In this document: in pieces, positions 22,855 to 34,079 of the stretch
Position numbering within the stretch: position 1 is the first letter of the stretch
How the letters are laid out: each line of letters opens with the position of its first letter
Assembly: GCA_032158295.1 (NCBI GenBank)
Contig: CM063256.1
Location: 11,380,953-11,444,952 of the forward strand
Direction of reading: 5' to 3'
Source of the DNA: Pycnopodia helianthoides
Lineage: Eukaryota; Echinodermata; Asteroidea; Forcipulatida; Asteriidae
DNA: 64,000 nt
The notes under the pieces: generated by a model
Seen by the model: the letters and a program-made list of their open reading frames with translations, nothing else
What the model was told of the DNA's origin: nothing
Database searches by the model: none
Translations under genes and position numbers: made by a program

Positions 22855-23472
22855 TCAACCATCGATGCCTGGGGGTCGGTTGGCAGAGCTAACCTTTCGC
22901 ATACAGGTGCACGCTACTGGTACCATATACCACTCCAAATCATACTTCAAGACGCCTTCTACACAGCCATTTTTCTTCAACACTGCCATATTGTATTTCA
23001 CCTCTCTGCATTCTAAGTCAGGTGATTCTTCGCCAGTGTAGGGATCTAGACAGCCCTGGCAGCGACACACAGCCTTTTGGATGATGCTTGGGTACCGGTC
23101 GGCATCGTGGTCATCAACGTAGGTCCACGGGCAGGTTGCTGCCCTACTGGTGCTCCAATCTTCCTGTACCTCATGCTCGGCCGGACAGGTTGTCGAAGTT
23201 GCTACATCAGGGATAATTGTTTGCCGTTGTTGGAAGTCTTCGTTTGGAAGTACCCAAAAGGCAGACTTGTTTGGGTGTGAACAGTTGGATGCCAACAAAC
23301 CGCTTTGAGCTGTGTGGTCTTCGTTGGATGGAGCGAACATCGGGTTGGCCAGTGCCGGTGACAATACGGCTAGAATGAACACGACAAACCCGCTCAGAGT
23401 TACGAGGGATTGCAACCCTAGAAACGAACACCTGACGACCATCTGGCAGCACGAGGACGATTGAAGTGCCAT
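22855..23472 (-). CDS. IL17-like: Secreted interleukin-17-like cytokine, copy E (short-linker type)
   Basis: 205 residues, ATG at 23472. Signal peptide 1-42 ends LSPALA; a short linker with N-C-S and N-K-S sequons follows, then the full IL-17 domain (CPWTY, CRCQGC, EC, NGC, CTC). It is nearly identical to copy F: the protein differs at WYMVPV versus WYTVPV and at PPGIDG versus PRGIDG. The upstream TATA-like block reads GCATAAAAAAC. Secretion and receptor signalling are inferred from the family. It lies in the right arm of the inverted duplication, and its 3' flank carries the small hammerhead-like insert. Confidence 0.93.
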   Translation of the reverse strand: MALQSSSCCQMVVRCSFLGLQSLVTLSGFVVFILAVLSPALANPMFAPSNEDHTAQSGLLASNCSHPNKSAFWVLPNEDFQQRQTIIPDVATSTTCPAEHEVQEDWSTSRAATCPWTYVDDHDADRYPSIIQKAVCRCQGCLDPYTGEESPDLECREVKYNMAVLKKNGCVEGVLKYDLEWYMVPVACTCMRKVSSANRPPGIDG

Positions 23473-24906
23473 TGTACTGCAGCTGAAGAATTTCTTGAAA
23501 TATAGTTTTTTTCGCAGCGTTTCTTCTCACTTAACGCTGTTCTTGCAGATTTTCTGGAATCAGTATTCTGTTAGTAAGGTCTAAAAGCAATTGGATTTGT
23601 ATTGATTGTGCTGTTCTTCGTTGCAGTAACTGTTTTTTATGCTTTTTGTCAACCGATAGTGAACTCCGAAATCATGAAAATAGACCATGACATATTATTG
23701 TCCCTCTACACAGCCTTATTAGTCCCGCCGAAATCCGTGTTGAAAATCCGTTTGCTTACCATCAAACCAAAATGCCTGAATTTACCTTAGTTACTAATAA
23801 CATGTTTAAACAGCTTAAAACAATGAAGTTTGTAAAGTTTCCTGTTTTTTATTTATAAGGTCATTGAAAAGTCAATAATCAAATATATATCCATTTAATA
23901 GTGGAAATAGTTTTTGTTTTTATTACAAAAAGCCTGTTAATACATTTTTAACGCACAGTTTCTGTTTATAGGCCCTACATCCTAGTGGTGTCAGGTTTGT
24001 GATATATTCACATTTAAAAAAAATAAAAAAAGAGAGAAGGAAACGCTAACATTTGGGCTAGGAAATCCATATAAGTAGACACAATTAGACCTACAGTGGA
24101 GTAGCGGGCACAGGAGGTGCGAGCCCACCTCCCCACTCAGAACCCTTGCCCCTCCCCCACCTCTTGCCCCCAAATGGGATCTGAAAATGTACTGTGAATG
24201 GTTGTGACACATGAAATAGACCCCCGCCAATTATCTGACCGCGGCTTCCAGCTTGACAATAAGAGCAAATGAAAATTCGACATCACGGGGGGAGGACTTG
24301 ATGCCGACTTTTCAAAATAACGTTCCCCTTTTGAAAATGGATTTCCGTCTGGGTACCCACTGTCGCCTCCTTCAATTTCCATATTTATTGTAAAAAGTCA
24401 TTACTGATCTTCATGAAACTGGCCCCAAATTGTTCCCTTTTTAATTTCATACAATTCTACCTCATGCGGACTTCTTTCAAACAAAAAAGCCATACATTAT
24501 GTAGATCTACCCATCAAGTATAACTAATTAATTCTTTTTTTTAAATGTCCAGACAATCAAATGTATTTACATTTGGGAGTGTGAATATGACACGTTTATT
24601 TTGTAAAACCTTATATAGATCTATAAATAAATAAATACGAAATACGAAATACGAATTTAATGTTACGCCGCTTACAGTGACGAAACATTGTTACTTAATT
24701 ATTTGAAAGAACAAGGTAGGATTATGAGGGCAATTATTATGGAAAAATTTGTTGTTAAAAAAACGCCCAAACCTAATAAAAAAGCGCCACTAATGGTTTA
24801 CTTGTGTGTGATTGTTGAACTAAACGTCACGAATGAAAACAAAAGTCGAAGACAAAACTAACTTCGCAGTGTAAGGGCTGTGTGTACGTTCATCAACATC
24901 AATGGG

Positions 24907-27900
24907 TATTAAGATATCTCCATTTTAAATTAAATGTCAGGTATGTACGCCATAGTCGGGGTAGCTGTTTGAACGCACCATTTTGAACACAATTCCAGCA
25001 TATTCTGTTACGACGTCGTATCCGCAAGTTTTGCCAAGTTGGCAGAAAGTACAGGGGCCCGCAAACACCTATAACAAAGGGGAACCTTTCTCAAAACTAT
25101 TCCAGGGTAAGCTACGGGAAAGTTAACCACAAGGGATGAAACATTGATGATAAGTTGGGGATGGATTTTTTTCCCCAGAAATATAAAGCTCAATATAAAG
25201 CTCATTTCATCAGCAAGAATACGTTGACAGACTTCCCCATGGAGTAGTCGTGTGTTTGGCCAACCGATTAGGTCCCAAAAATAAATTCTAAAGACTGTGG
25301 TGCTCTACATGGATTTTGTGTACTAAGTCTATGGAAGGATGTTAACTACAGGGTCAAAGGACACAATAAAAGATGTATGCACAGGGTTGTAAGAGATATA
25401 ATGCGTGTGCTACCAGAAACAAAAGCACACACATTAATCTCTTATAAATAGCTTCAAACAAAAACAGTTATATTTGTGACCCTCAAGGCCGCCCATAGAA
25501 AACGATGGACAAAATGCTTGTGTATAAATGAAATGTATATAAACTCACGCTAGGAGTATGGCGTGGCGAGATGGTACACCCATGGAAACGAGGTTGCAAA
25601 GACCTTCATTATTGTGCCACGATTATGTCAAGCTCACTGTATGCAATGACATCACTAATGTTGATCTTCTCATTATTTACATCAAGGGGAATAAGAATGA
25701 TGAGAAAAAAAAATAACACAAAGGAACAAACAAGACCGCCAAACCAGTGTGCAGTTCTATCTTTCGTGTAACGTTTTATTTTGTAATCCATAGGATTTAC
25801 ATATTATGGCGATACGCCAACACATGTAACTTTTTGCTTTTGAAATATATATCCCTTATGAAGAGATTGTGCATTAATTTCATTTGCAACTGTTTTGTTT
25901 TCCTATAAATAAACTCATTAATATATTATAAATAAAGGTTTAATTCGGCTTTACTAATTATACTTTAGTCTATTACAAATAGCTAGCGCCACAAAGATGA
26001 AGGGCCAATAAATAGAAACTGTGTATACAAAATGTATACTAAACAGGATATTTATTCTACAAAAAAAACCTTTTCCACCGGAACTTAACGTAGTAAAAAT
26101 ACTATACTCATAATAAAATGTCTTGATAAATTAATAAAATAATTCGGAAGAAATACAACAATTATATAAATAAAGTACTTCAAAGTGTAAAACACATACA
26201 ATGACTCGAGAAAGGAATGCATTTTCACCACAAAATGTATATAAATCTACATTAAAGCAGTAATGAGCAAAATAAAGTAGTTATCGTGTTTGTTATTTTT
26301 TAAATAACCCATTATTTTTGTAGTGAAATGGTACTTTTTATAAACTCAAGTGTGAGAAATGTTTCCCCAAACTCAGTTTTTTTCGGTTCCCCGAATCGGA
26401 AATACGCACGTATACATAAAACATTATTGACGGTAATTTTATTCCGCGACCAGCTTAACTTGATAAAATTTTCTCAGGTTGTTTGTCTTGTGTATTTATT
26501 GACAAGAACTGGATATGAATGAATGCGAATTTGATACTCAGATGAATAAATTGTTACTGGAGAAACAAATCCATAGGACTGACTTTTCAGTGATACACCG
26601 TTTCTTACTTAATATTGGTTTGAAAGCTTTCCCCCTTGGGGAAACTGTAAACTTCTGCACGCATCGCCGTCATAAGTGTAAGAAAAAAAATCATCTTCAC
26701 AAAACTATAACATTTATATAACTATTAATAAATACAGTAAAACGTTTAAAGTTACCTTTACATGAATAGAACTATAATTGAACTAATTGAACAACTTTCG
26801 TTTGGACAAACAAATGTAGCAACTATAATTAAACTATAATATTTATATTTCTATGGATAAATACAACAAGACATATAAGTTTATATTTTCATAAATAGAA
26901 CGGTATTTAAATAAGTTTAACAACTTTCGTTTGTACAAATAATTTTCTAGAAACTATACTTAAACAACAATATTTAAATTACCATGAACAAATTACCTTT
27001 ACATAAATAGAACTGTAATTTAATTAACTTAACAACTTTACAAACAAGGTTAACAACTAATTATGAGTTATGACAAATTCTTAAATGTAACTGTTCAACC
27101 ATCGATGCCTCGGGGTCGGTTGGCAGAGCTAACCTTTCGCATACAGGTGCACGCTACTGGTACCGTATACCACTCCAAATCATACTTCAAGACGCCTTCT
27201 ACACAGCCATTTTTCTTCAACACTGCCATATTGTATTTCACCTCTCTGCATTCTAAGTCAGGTGATTCTTCGCCAGTGTAGGGATCTAGACAGCCCTGGC
27301 AGCGACACACAGCCTTTTGGATGATGCTTGGGTACCGGTCGGCATCGTGGTCATCAACGTAGGTCCACGGGCAGGTTGCTGCCCTACTGGTGCTCCAATC
27401 TTCCTGTACCTCATGCTCGGCCGGACAGGTTGTCGAAGTTGCTACATCAGGGATAATTGTTTGCCGTTGTTGGAAGTCTTCGTTTGGAAGTACCCAAAAG
27501 GCAGACTTGTTTGGGTGTGAACAGTTGGATGCCAACAAACCGCTTTGAGCTGTGTGGTCTTCGTTGGATGGAGCGAACATCGGGTTGGCCAGTGCCGGTG
27601 ACAATACGGCTAGAATGAACACGACAAACCCGCTCAGAGTTACGAGGGATTGCAACCCTAGAAACGAACACCTGACGACCATCTGGCAGCACGAGGACGA
27701 TTGAAGTGCCATTGTACTGCAGCTGAAGAATTTCTTGAAATATAGTTTTTTTCGCAGCTTTTCTTCTCACTTAACGCTGTTCTTGCAGATTTTCTGGAAT
27801 CAGTATTCTGTTAGTAAGGTCTAAAAGCAATTGGATTTGTATTGATTGTGCTGTTCTTCGTTGCAGTAAACTGTTTTTTATGCTTTTTGTCAACCGATAG

Positions 27901-28311
27901 TGAACTCCGAAATCATGAAAATAGACCATGACATATTATTGTCCCTCTACACAGCCTTATTAGTCCCGCCGAAATCCGTGTTGAAAATCCGTTTGCTTAC
28001 CATCAAACCAAAATGCCTGAAATTACCTTAGTTACTAATAAAATGTTTAGACAGCTTAAAGCAATGAAGTTTGTAAAGTTTCCTGTTTATTATTTATAAG
28101 GTCATTGAAAGTCAATAATCAAATGTATATCCATTTAATAGTGGAAATAGTTTTTTTAAACAAAAGGCCTGTTAATACACTTTTTACGCACAGTTTCTGT
28201 TTACAGGCCCTACATCCTAGTGGTGTCAGGTTTATGATATATTCACATAAAAAAAATTTAAAAAGAGAAAAGGAAACGCTAACATTTATTGGGCTCGGAA
28301 ATCCATATAAG
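24907..28311 (-). repeat. Direct-repeat block with IL-17 copy F
   Basis: Paralogue of 16352-20263 without the family 1 MITE (empty TTAA at 26085-26088). Stretches 24907-27094 and 27713-28311 carry no further supported gene. Confidence 0.85.
27095..27712 (-). CDS. IL17-like: Secreted interleukin-17-like cytokine, copy F (short-linker type)
   Basis: 205 residues, ATG at 27712. Signal peptide (ends LSPALA), linker and most of the domain equal copy E. The last codons (WYTVPV, NRPRGIDG) and the whole 3' flank equal copy D. The gene therefore looks like a crossover or conversion product with a breakpoint inside the C-terminal coding part. All IL-17 signature cysteines are present (CPWTY, CRCQGC, CTC). 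It is probably functional and secreted, as for the other copies. Confidence 0.93.
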   Translation of the reverse strand: MALQSSSCCQMVVRCSFLGLQSLVTLSGFVVFILAVLSPALANPMFAPSNEDHTAQSGLLASNCSHPNKSAFWVLPNEDFQQRQTIIPDVATSTTCPAEHEVQEDWSTSRAATCPWTYVDDHDADRYPSIIQKAVCRCQGCLDPYTGEESPDLECREVKYNMAVLKKNGCVEGVLKYDLEWYTVPVACTCMRKVSSANRPRGIDG

Positions 28312-29080
28312 GAGACACAATTAGACCTACAGTGGAGTAGCGGGCACAGGAGGTGCGAGCCCACCTCCCCACTCAGAACCCTTGCCCCTCCCCCACCTCT
28401 TGCCCTCAAATGGGATCTGAAAATGTACTGTGAATGGTTGTGACACATGAAATAGACCCCCGCCAATTATCTGACCGCGCTTTCTCAACCCCCCCCCCTA
28501 CGAAATGAACATTTTTCTACACCAGCTGCATAGATCACGCTACTCATTTTGCAAGTGATTCAAAAATGGTGGTCTATTTAATAACAATGGATTATTGTCA
28601 TTTTGATGTTATAACGTTTGTTAACGATAAACACACCTTATTATCTTTCAGAAAACGAAACTGTGGTATTTTATTGTTTGCACATGCGCCTATTACATAA
28701 TACTGTGGGTAATATGATATCAGAATTTACGGCACTTCGTTTTCGATTCACAGGACAAAAATGAATAAATGAATAAATTGTTACTGGAAAACTAAATCCA
28801 TAGGATTGACTTTTCAGCGATACACCGTATCTACTTAATATTGGTTTGAAAGCTTTCCTCATTTGTGGAAATTGTTAACTTCTGCAACATCGCCATCATA
28901 AGTGTAAGAAAACAAATCATTTGTACAAATAAATTTAATAAAACTACAAACATGTACAGCAAAACGTAGACATTTACCTTTTACATCAATAGAACTGAAA
29001 CTAAAATTAGTTTAACAACTTCATAAATAAGGTTAACAACGAACTCGGAGTTATGACAACTACTTCAATGTAATTACTGT
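28312..29080. other. 3' flank of copy G, shortened
   Basis: 28312-28560 is the GC-rich block also seen at the window start and at 24080-24240. 28740-29080 is a shortened form of the IL-17 3' flank (CCATAGGATTGACTTTTCAG). The minus-strand frames here are not conserved. No gene supported. Confidence 0.6.
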
Positions 29081-29761
29081 TCACCCATCGATGCCTGGGG
29101 GTAGGTTGGCAGAGCTAACCTTTCGCATACAGGTGCACGCTACTGGTACCTTATACCACTCCAAATCATACTTCAAGACGCCTTCTACACAGCCATTTTT
29201 CTTCAACACTGCCATATTGTACTTCACCTCTCTGCATTCTAAGTCAGGTGATGCTCTTCCAGTGTAGGGATCTAGACAGCCCCGGCAGCGACACACAGCC
29301 CTGGCGATAACTCTTGGGTACCGGTCGGCATCGTGGTCATGAACGTAGGTCCACGGGCAGGTTGCTGCCGCATTGGTACTCCAACCTTCCTGTACCTCAT
29401 GCTCGGCCGGACAGGCTGTCGAAGTTGTTACATCAGGGTAGGGCATGGCATAAGGGGTAATTGTCTGCCGTTGTCGGATGGTTTCGTTAAATGGAAGTAC
29501 CCCGAAGGCAGGCTTGTTTGGGTAGAAGTGTTCCCCTACGTTAAGATGATGGTTAAGTCCGGTCTTTGAACAGTCGGATGCCAATATACCGCTTTGAGCT
29601 GTGTGGTCTTCTTCGGATGGAGCGGGCATCGGGCTGGCCAGTGCCGGTGACGATACGGCTAGAATGAACACGACAAACCCGCTCAGAGTTACGAGGGACT
29701 GCAACCCCAGAAACGAACACCTGACGACCATCTGGCAGCACGAGGACGATTGAAGCGCCAT
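29081..29761 (-). CDS. IL17-like: Secreted interleukin-17-like cytokine, copy G (long-linker type)
   Basis: 226 residues, ATG at 29761. Signal peptide ends SSPALA. The long linker has an N-E-T sequon like copy A (SDCSKTG, FNETI). The IL-17 domain is complete (CPWTY, CRCRGC, M.VL, CTC) and the C-terminus PPGIDG matches the short-linker copies. It shares ARAVCRCRGC and GRASPD with copy A, so the two form one subgroup at opposite ends of the array. The upstream block keeps CATAAAAT and has a kappaB-like GGGAACTCC. Probably functional. Confidence 0.93.
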   Translation of the reverse strand: MALQSSSCCQMVVRCSFLGLQSLVTLSGFVVFILAVSSPALASPMPAPSEEDHTAQSGILASDCSKTGLNHHLNVGEHFYPNKPAFGVLPFNETIRQRQTITPYAMPYPDVTTSTACPAEHEVQEGWSTNAAATCPWTYVHDHDADRYPRVIARAVCRCRGCLDPYTGRASPDLECREVKYNMAVLKKNGCVEGVLKYDLEWYKVPVACTCMRKVSSANLPPGIDG

Positions 29762-29924
29762 TTTGCACCAGTTGAAGGATTTCTTGAAATAGAGTATTTG
29801 TTCTCAGCTTTTATTGTCACTTCACACTGTTTTTGCCAATTGTCTTGAAACAGTATTCGACCAGTTGTGCCTAAAAGCAATTGAACCCGAATTGATTGTG
29901 CTGTTCGTCGTTGCAGCGCCTGCC

Positions 29925-29958
29925 ATTTTATGCCTTTTGTCGACTGCCAGGGAACTCC
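29925..29958 (-). promoter_or_regulatory. Putative core promoter of IL-17 copy G
   Basis: CATAAAAT on the minus strand at 29932-29925 is about 165 bases before the ATG. GGGAACTCC at 29950-29958 (plus strand) sits at the same spacing as the kappaB-like site of copy A. In D, E and F the same position reads GTGAACTCC and the site is lost. Confidence 0.42.
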
Positions 29959-30271
29959 GAAATCAAGAAAATAGACCATGACGAATTCTTGTTCCTTCTA
30001 CACAAGTCCCTAATACTCCCCGCCGAAATCCGTGTTGAAAATTCCACTTGATCAAACAAGAAGAATGATTTGCGCAAGGGGAAAATGCTTCAATCCCGAT
30101 AAAATAATCAGGCGGCTTAAAACAATATACGTTCGCAGTTTCCAGTATGGAAGCCATGACGTCACTAAAGGAGGAGTGCTCTAACCACACATGCTCTTAA
30201 AAGAAAAGTCAATAATCAAACCTTGATTTATAAATATCGAATGCAATTATTTTTTTACCGGACCATTTTGT

Positions 30272-30665
30272 TTAAAGGAACATAACAGAATTGGTTTTTA
30301 CTAACAAAACAGTTGCTGGCAGTGTAAGCACTTTATGTAATCCACCATATACATAAACTGACAAACCTGTAGAAGTTTGAGATCGATCGGCCATCTGGGT
30401 CACGAGAAAATAGTGAAAACCGATTACACATTTGCATGAAATCATATAGACTCAACAAATGAATAAAACGCTCACTAAGCGATAAACCCCAATCGGAAAA
30501 TTAGTTTGTTCATTTCTCATCAAATATGGCATTTCAGACAGAAATATTTCAAGGGATGTTTTCTACTATCATCATCATTAGACCGTGTAAGTTTTATGTA
30601 AATCTGTGATCAACAAGTATATTTTACAAGTTTTTTTTCTTACCAATTCTGTAATGTTCCTTTAA
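30272..30665. mobile_element. TTAA-flanked MITE, family 1
   Basis: TTAA at 30272-30275 and 30662-30665; inverted ends as in the copy at 17651. No coding capacity. Confidence 0.88.
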
Positions 30666-30736
30666 TGGTGGCGTACCTATACATTTTTTGTTTACACGTT
30701 TAGCAATGTGAGGACTTTCCTTTGTCCCTCTTTAAC

Positions 30737-30960
30737 TTAAAGGTACACGTTGCCTTGGATCGCGGCGAGTTGGTCTATAAAAAAGCATCTGTAACCGTTT
30801 GTTATAAAATGCATATTGTTAGAAAGATGTTTTAAAACTAGAATACAATTATCCACACAAATATGCCTTGAAACTGCGTGGTTTTCCTTTTACATCGTGA
30901 ACTAACACGTTCAGCCATTTTGTGGCGTAACATTTTTGACTCGTGCCAGTAACCACACTG
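30737..30960. mobile_element. Half copy of palindromic TTAA MITE, family 2
   Basis: Starts TTAA-AGGTACACGTTGCCTTGG and matches the left half of the complete element at 46396-46789. The other arm is missing. Confidence 0.75.
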
Positions 30961-31105
30961 GCACGCGCGAATGTCAAGGTCCGTGGTTAAGTCTTCGTGA
31001 CTGTAAACAAATTGCTTGGTCTGGTTGCAATACTTTCCCATCCATGATATTGTGCTGCCCTCAACAAAAATACACGAATTATTCTCCATAAACAGGATTT
31101 TAATT

Positions 31106-31300
31106 TTTTTTTTTTAATGTCAAATTTGTTGCCGGTGATATTTGTGACATTCAAGGCCGACCATACAAAATGGTGGTCAGAATGCTTTTAAATAAAGGAA
31201 ATGTATATAAAATCACATTGGAAAATGTGGCGTGGAAACGAGGTTGCGAAGAGCTTCATTATTGTGCCACGATTATGTCATGCTCGCTGTGTGCAAGATG
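31106..31300. repeat. Orphan block of the IL-17 duplication unit
   Basis: Homologous to 911-1110, 16905-17080 and 25480-25650 (GGAAACGAGGTTGC, TTGTGCCACGATTATGTCA), but no IL-17 copy is attached. It marks the right edge of the array. Confidence 0.65.
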
Positions 31301-32023
31301 ACAAAATGACGACAATTTAATACGCAATGGCTGAAAGTCTTGCAACTGACACTGATGTGAAACAAAGTAATAAAAAAAAGTCTTTAAAATTGTTCAAATT
31401 CGGTTATGTTTAAAAAGTTTTATTTCAATAAACATATAAAACAAGTGGTAAACTAAACTCACTTAAAAAGTTTATATCAGTTCTGTAAGTGAAACCACCG
31501 TTTATTTGTTTAAAATACAACTGAAATAGCCAGTTAGGAAATTGAGTTTATCTTGATGGTTCTAAAGTTAACGTTTTTACTCGGCACTTTCAAATAAGGT
31601 GCTTGCTCTCTTTCTCTTTTGTATTGAAATACAATTTGAATGCAGCATTTCGCAAGGTTAGACATGGAAACATTTTACTGGCAATTCGTAAACATCATAG
31701 ACTAGTCATTCACAACGCTGTGTAAAGAATAAATTGCTTTTGGAAAATATTATGAAGGGAGAAAAAGGGGGGAAACAGAAAAGAAAAAAAAATAAAGCGA
31801 TAGTTGAAAATCTTTGTTGCAATTTTATAATTGTTAGAAAGACGAAGCACTGGTCCTAAATAAAAACAAGACAGGACAACGGACTGTGTTTGACACTGAC
31901 TTTCAAGTTATTAGCTGATGATACAAACTCCAGCTGTCTAAACATTCTTGTACATTAATCAATTCCCAAAGTGGAGTATTATATTGAATTCTGATGTATA
32001 AACTCAATTTACCTTTGTAAATA
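31301..32023. other. Intergenic, nothing recognised
   Basis: A/T-rich sequence without a supported frame or repeat match inside the window. Confidence 0.5.
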
Positions 32024-32775
32024 CAAGTAAAATATACTTGTTGATCACAGATTTACATAAAACTTACACGGTCTAATGATGATGATAGTAGAAAACATCC
32101 CTTGAAATATTTCTGTCTGAAATGCCATATTTGATGAGAAATGAATAAACTAATTTTCCGATTGGAGTTTATCGCTCAGTGAGCGTTTTTTCATTTGTTG
32201 AATCTATATGATTTCATGCAAATGTGTAATCGGTTTTTCACTATTTTCTCGTGACCCAGATGACCGATCGATCTCAAACTTCTACAGGTTTGTCAGTTTA
32301 TGTATATGGTGGATTACATAAAGTGCTTACACTGCCAGCAACTGTTTTGTTAGCAAAAAACAATTCTGTAATGTTCCTTTAAGTTCACCTGTAAGTTCAA
32401 AAGAAGGTTTTACTGTGTAGGCCTATCTGTTTTATTTAATGTTTGAATTACATTTGTTCCAATAAACAAATTGCGCATTTTTTGAAACGGTCTTTCTTTT
32501 TCTTTTTTTTATTATTTGTTTTACATTACTTCAAGACGTGATTATGTTGAACGAGGAAATGTAATGCGCCCCCAGCCTTCGATATCTTATGAAAGGTTTA
32601 ATATTACAAACACATGAAGAAAAAAAAAACCTCACTTTTTTCTCGTGACCCAGATGGCCGATCGATCTCAACTTCTACAGGTTTGTCAGTTTATGTATAT
32701 GGTGGATTACATAAAGTGCTTACACTGCCAGCAACTGTTTTGTTAGTAAAAACCAATTCTGTAATGTTCCTTTAA
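32024..32775. repeat. Truncated MITE, shared 250-bp block, second MITE fragment
   Basis: 32024-32382 is family 1 without its left end. 32383-32632 is nearly identical to 36358-36606. 32633-32775 is another right-end fragment of family 1. The first two parts together duplicate 35980-36606, so one piece was copied with its MITE. Confidence 0.82.
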
Positions 32776-33275
32776 CTTATGTTATTCAATACCAAGTATC
32801 TGAGCTCAGGTAACTGAGGAGAGTTAATACTTATATACAATAAAGTATATACTGAGGATTGTCATAAAATTGTGAAAGATCGATTTGTAATCATTAAAGA
32901 ATGGTTCATAGATTGACAACATTCTCAAGAAAGATGCAATAAAAGCAGCAGGTGAATTTTCAGCTGATGTTGAGAAAACAGCAAAATAACCCCCCCCAAA
33001 AAAAAAAAAAAAAAAACCCACACAAACAAACAAACAAACAAACAAAACTGTCAGTCCATCGACATTACTGGTTGCAGCATTTGAATCTGCCAAACGATTC
33101 ATGCATAAAATCGTTTCTCAGATTCAAATGTTTTTTTTTTTTTACTGATTTTTAATTAACGGGGTCATTTCAGAATGTAAAAAACAAAACAATTACAGGA
33201 TGCTTACTAACAAGTAAGCTCTTGGATAGAAACTGCATATTTTGTTCGGGGTCGTTACCAAAGTATTAGTCACTG
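32776..33275. other. Intergenic with homopolymer and (CAAA)n tracts
   Basis: Poly(C)/poly(A) and CAAA repeats around 32990-33045 create spurious frames. No gene seen. Confidence 0.5.
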
Positions 33276-33710
33276 CAGGGCTCGAATTTGACACTGGACC
33301 GCAGGCCCGAGGCCAGTGATTTTAGCATTGGGCCACCAAACTCATGACCGGACAAGTCCGGCGGCCTTGTGTTTTCACTTCAATAACAATTATTGTACCT
33401 CACTCTATAATATCGTTAACAGAAACAATATTATGTTTAAATGGTGACTTTTGGTAATGGTTTGAAATTATACTTAATACCTGTAAAGACAATTGAGGTA
33501 AATCTTCTCTTATATTATGTCTTAGTGCCTGTTTAATTAAATGCAAGTTTAGGTGTGCAAGGAAGTATTTTCTCAGTTTGAATCTGGTCTTGTAAAATTA
33601 TTTCTGGTCCAGTAAATATTTTGAGATACAAGTCCTGTGGTCTTGTGGATTCCCCCCCACTCCCCCCTCCCCCCCAAAAAAAATAAATCAATAAAAAAAT
33701 TCGAGCTCTG
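33276..33710. mobile_element. Short element with ends CAGGGCTCGAATTT / AAATTCGAGCTCTG
   Basis: The two ends are imperfect inverted repeats about 430 bp apart. The left part (CACTGGACCG, GGCCCGAGGCCAGTGA) recurs at 58489-58580. Short non-autonomous DNA element or fragment. Confidence 0.55.
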
Positions 33711-34079
33711 ATTACCCTACTTCTAAGCGAAACGTTTGAATATGGAAACTCACTGATTCAAGATGTTACATCAGTGCCGATCCTTCACACAACTGTTTTC
33801 TTCCAAAATACTGTCAGCATCTGGACAACAATCTTTGAAGACATCCCAAATTAATGTGGTTTATTTCGATCACAGCAATCAAAATAACAATACCAGAACG
33901 TGCACGACATTCTTGGCAAAACGTTAACATTTGTTGTTGTTTTCACGAGACAAAACAGAAAACCCGCCTAGCTTGGTTGGCCGCAAAGGTTGCGTTTTGA
34001 GAACTAGTGGATTATTATTAATTTCGTTTATATTACACCCAGACCAATGTTGTGCTATTATACTTACAACTATTATACA

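Larger units (their letters stand above)
20264..24600 (-). repeat. Right arm of the inverted duplication (contains IL-17 copy E)
   Basis: Reverse complement of 12030-16178. The left junction at about 20264 joins the upstream block of copy D; the right end passes into the 3' flank of copy F at about 24600. Stretches 20264-22854 and 23473-24906 hold only this duplicated flank. Confidence 0.85.
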
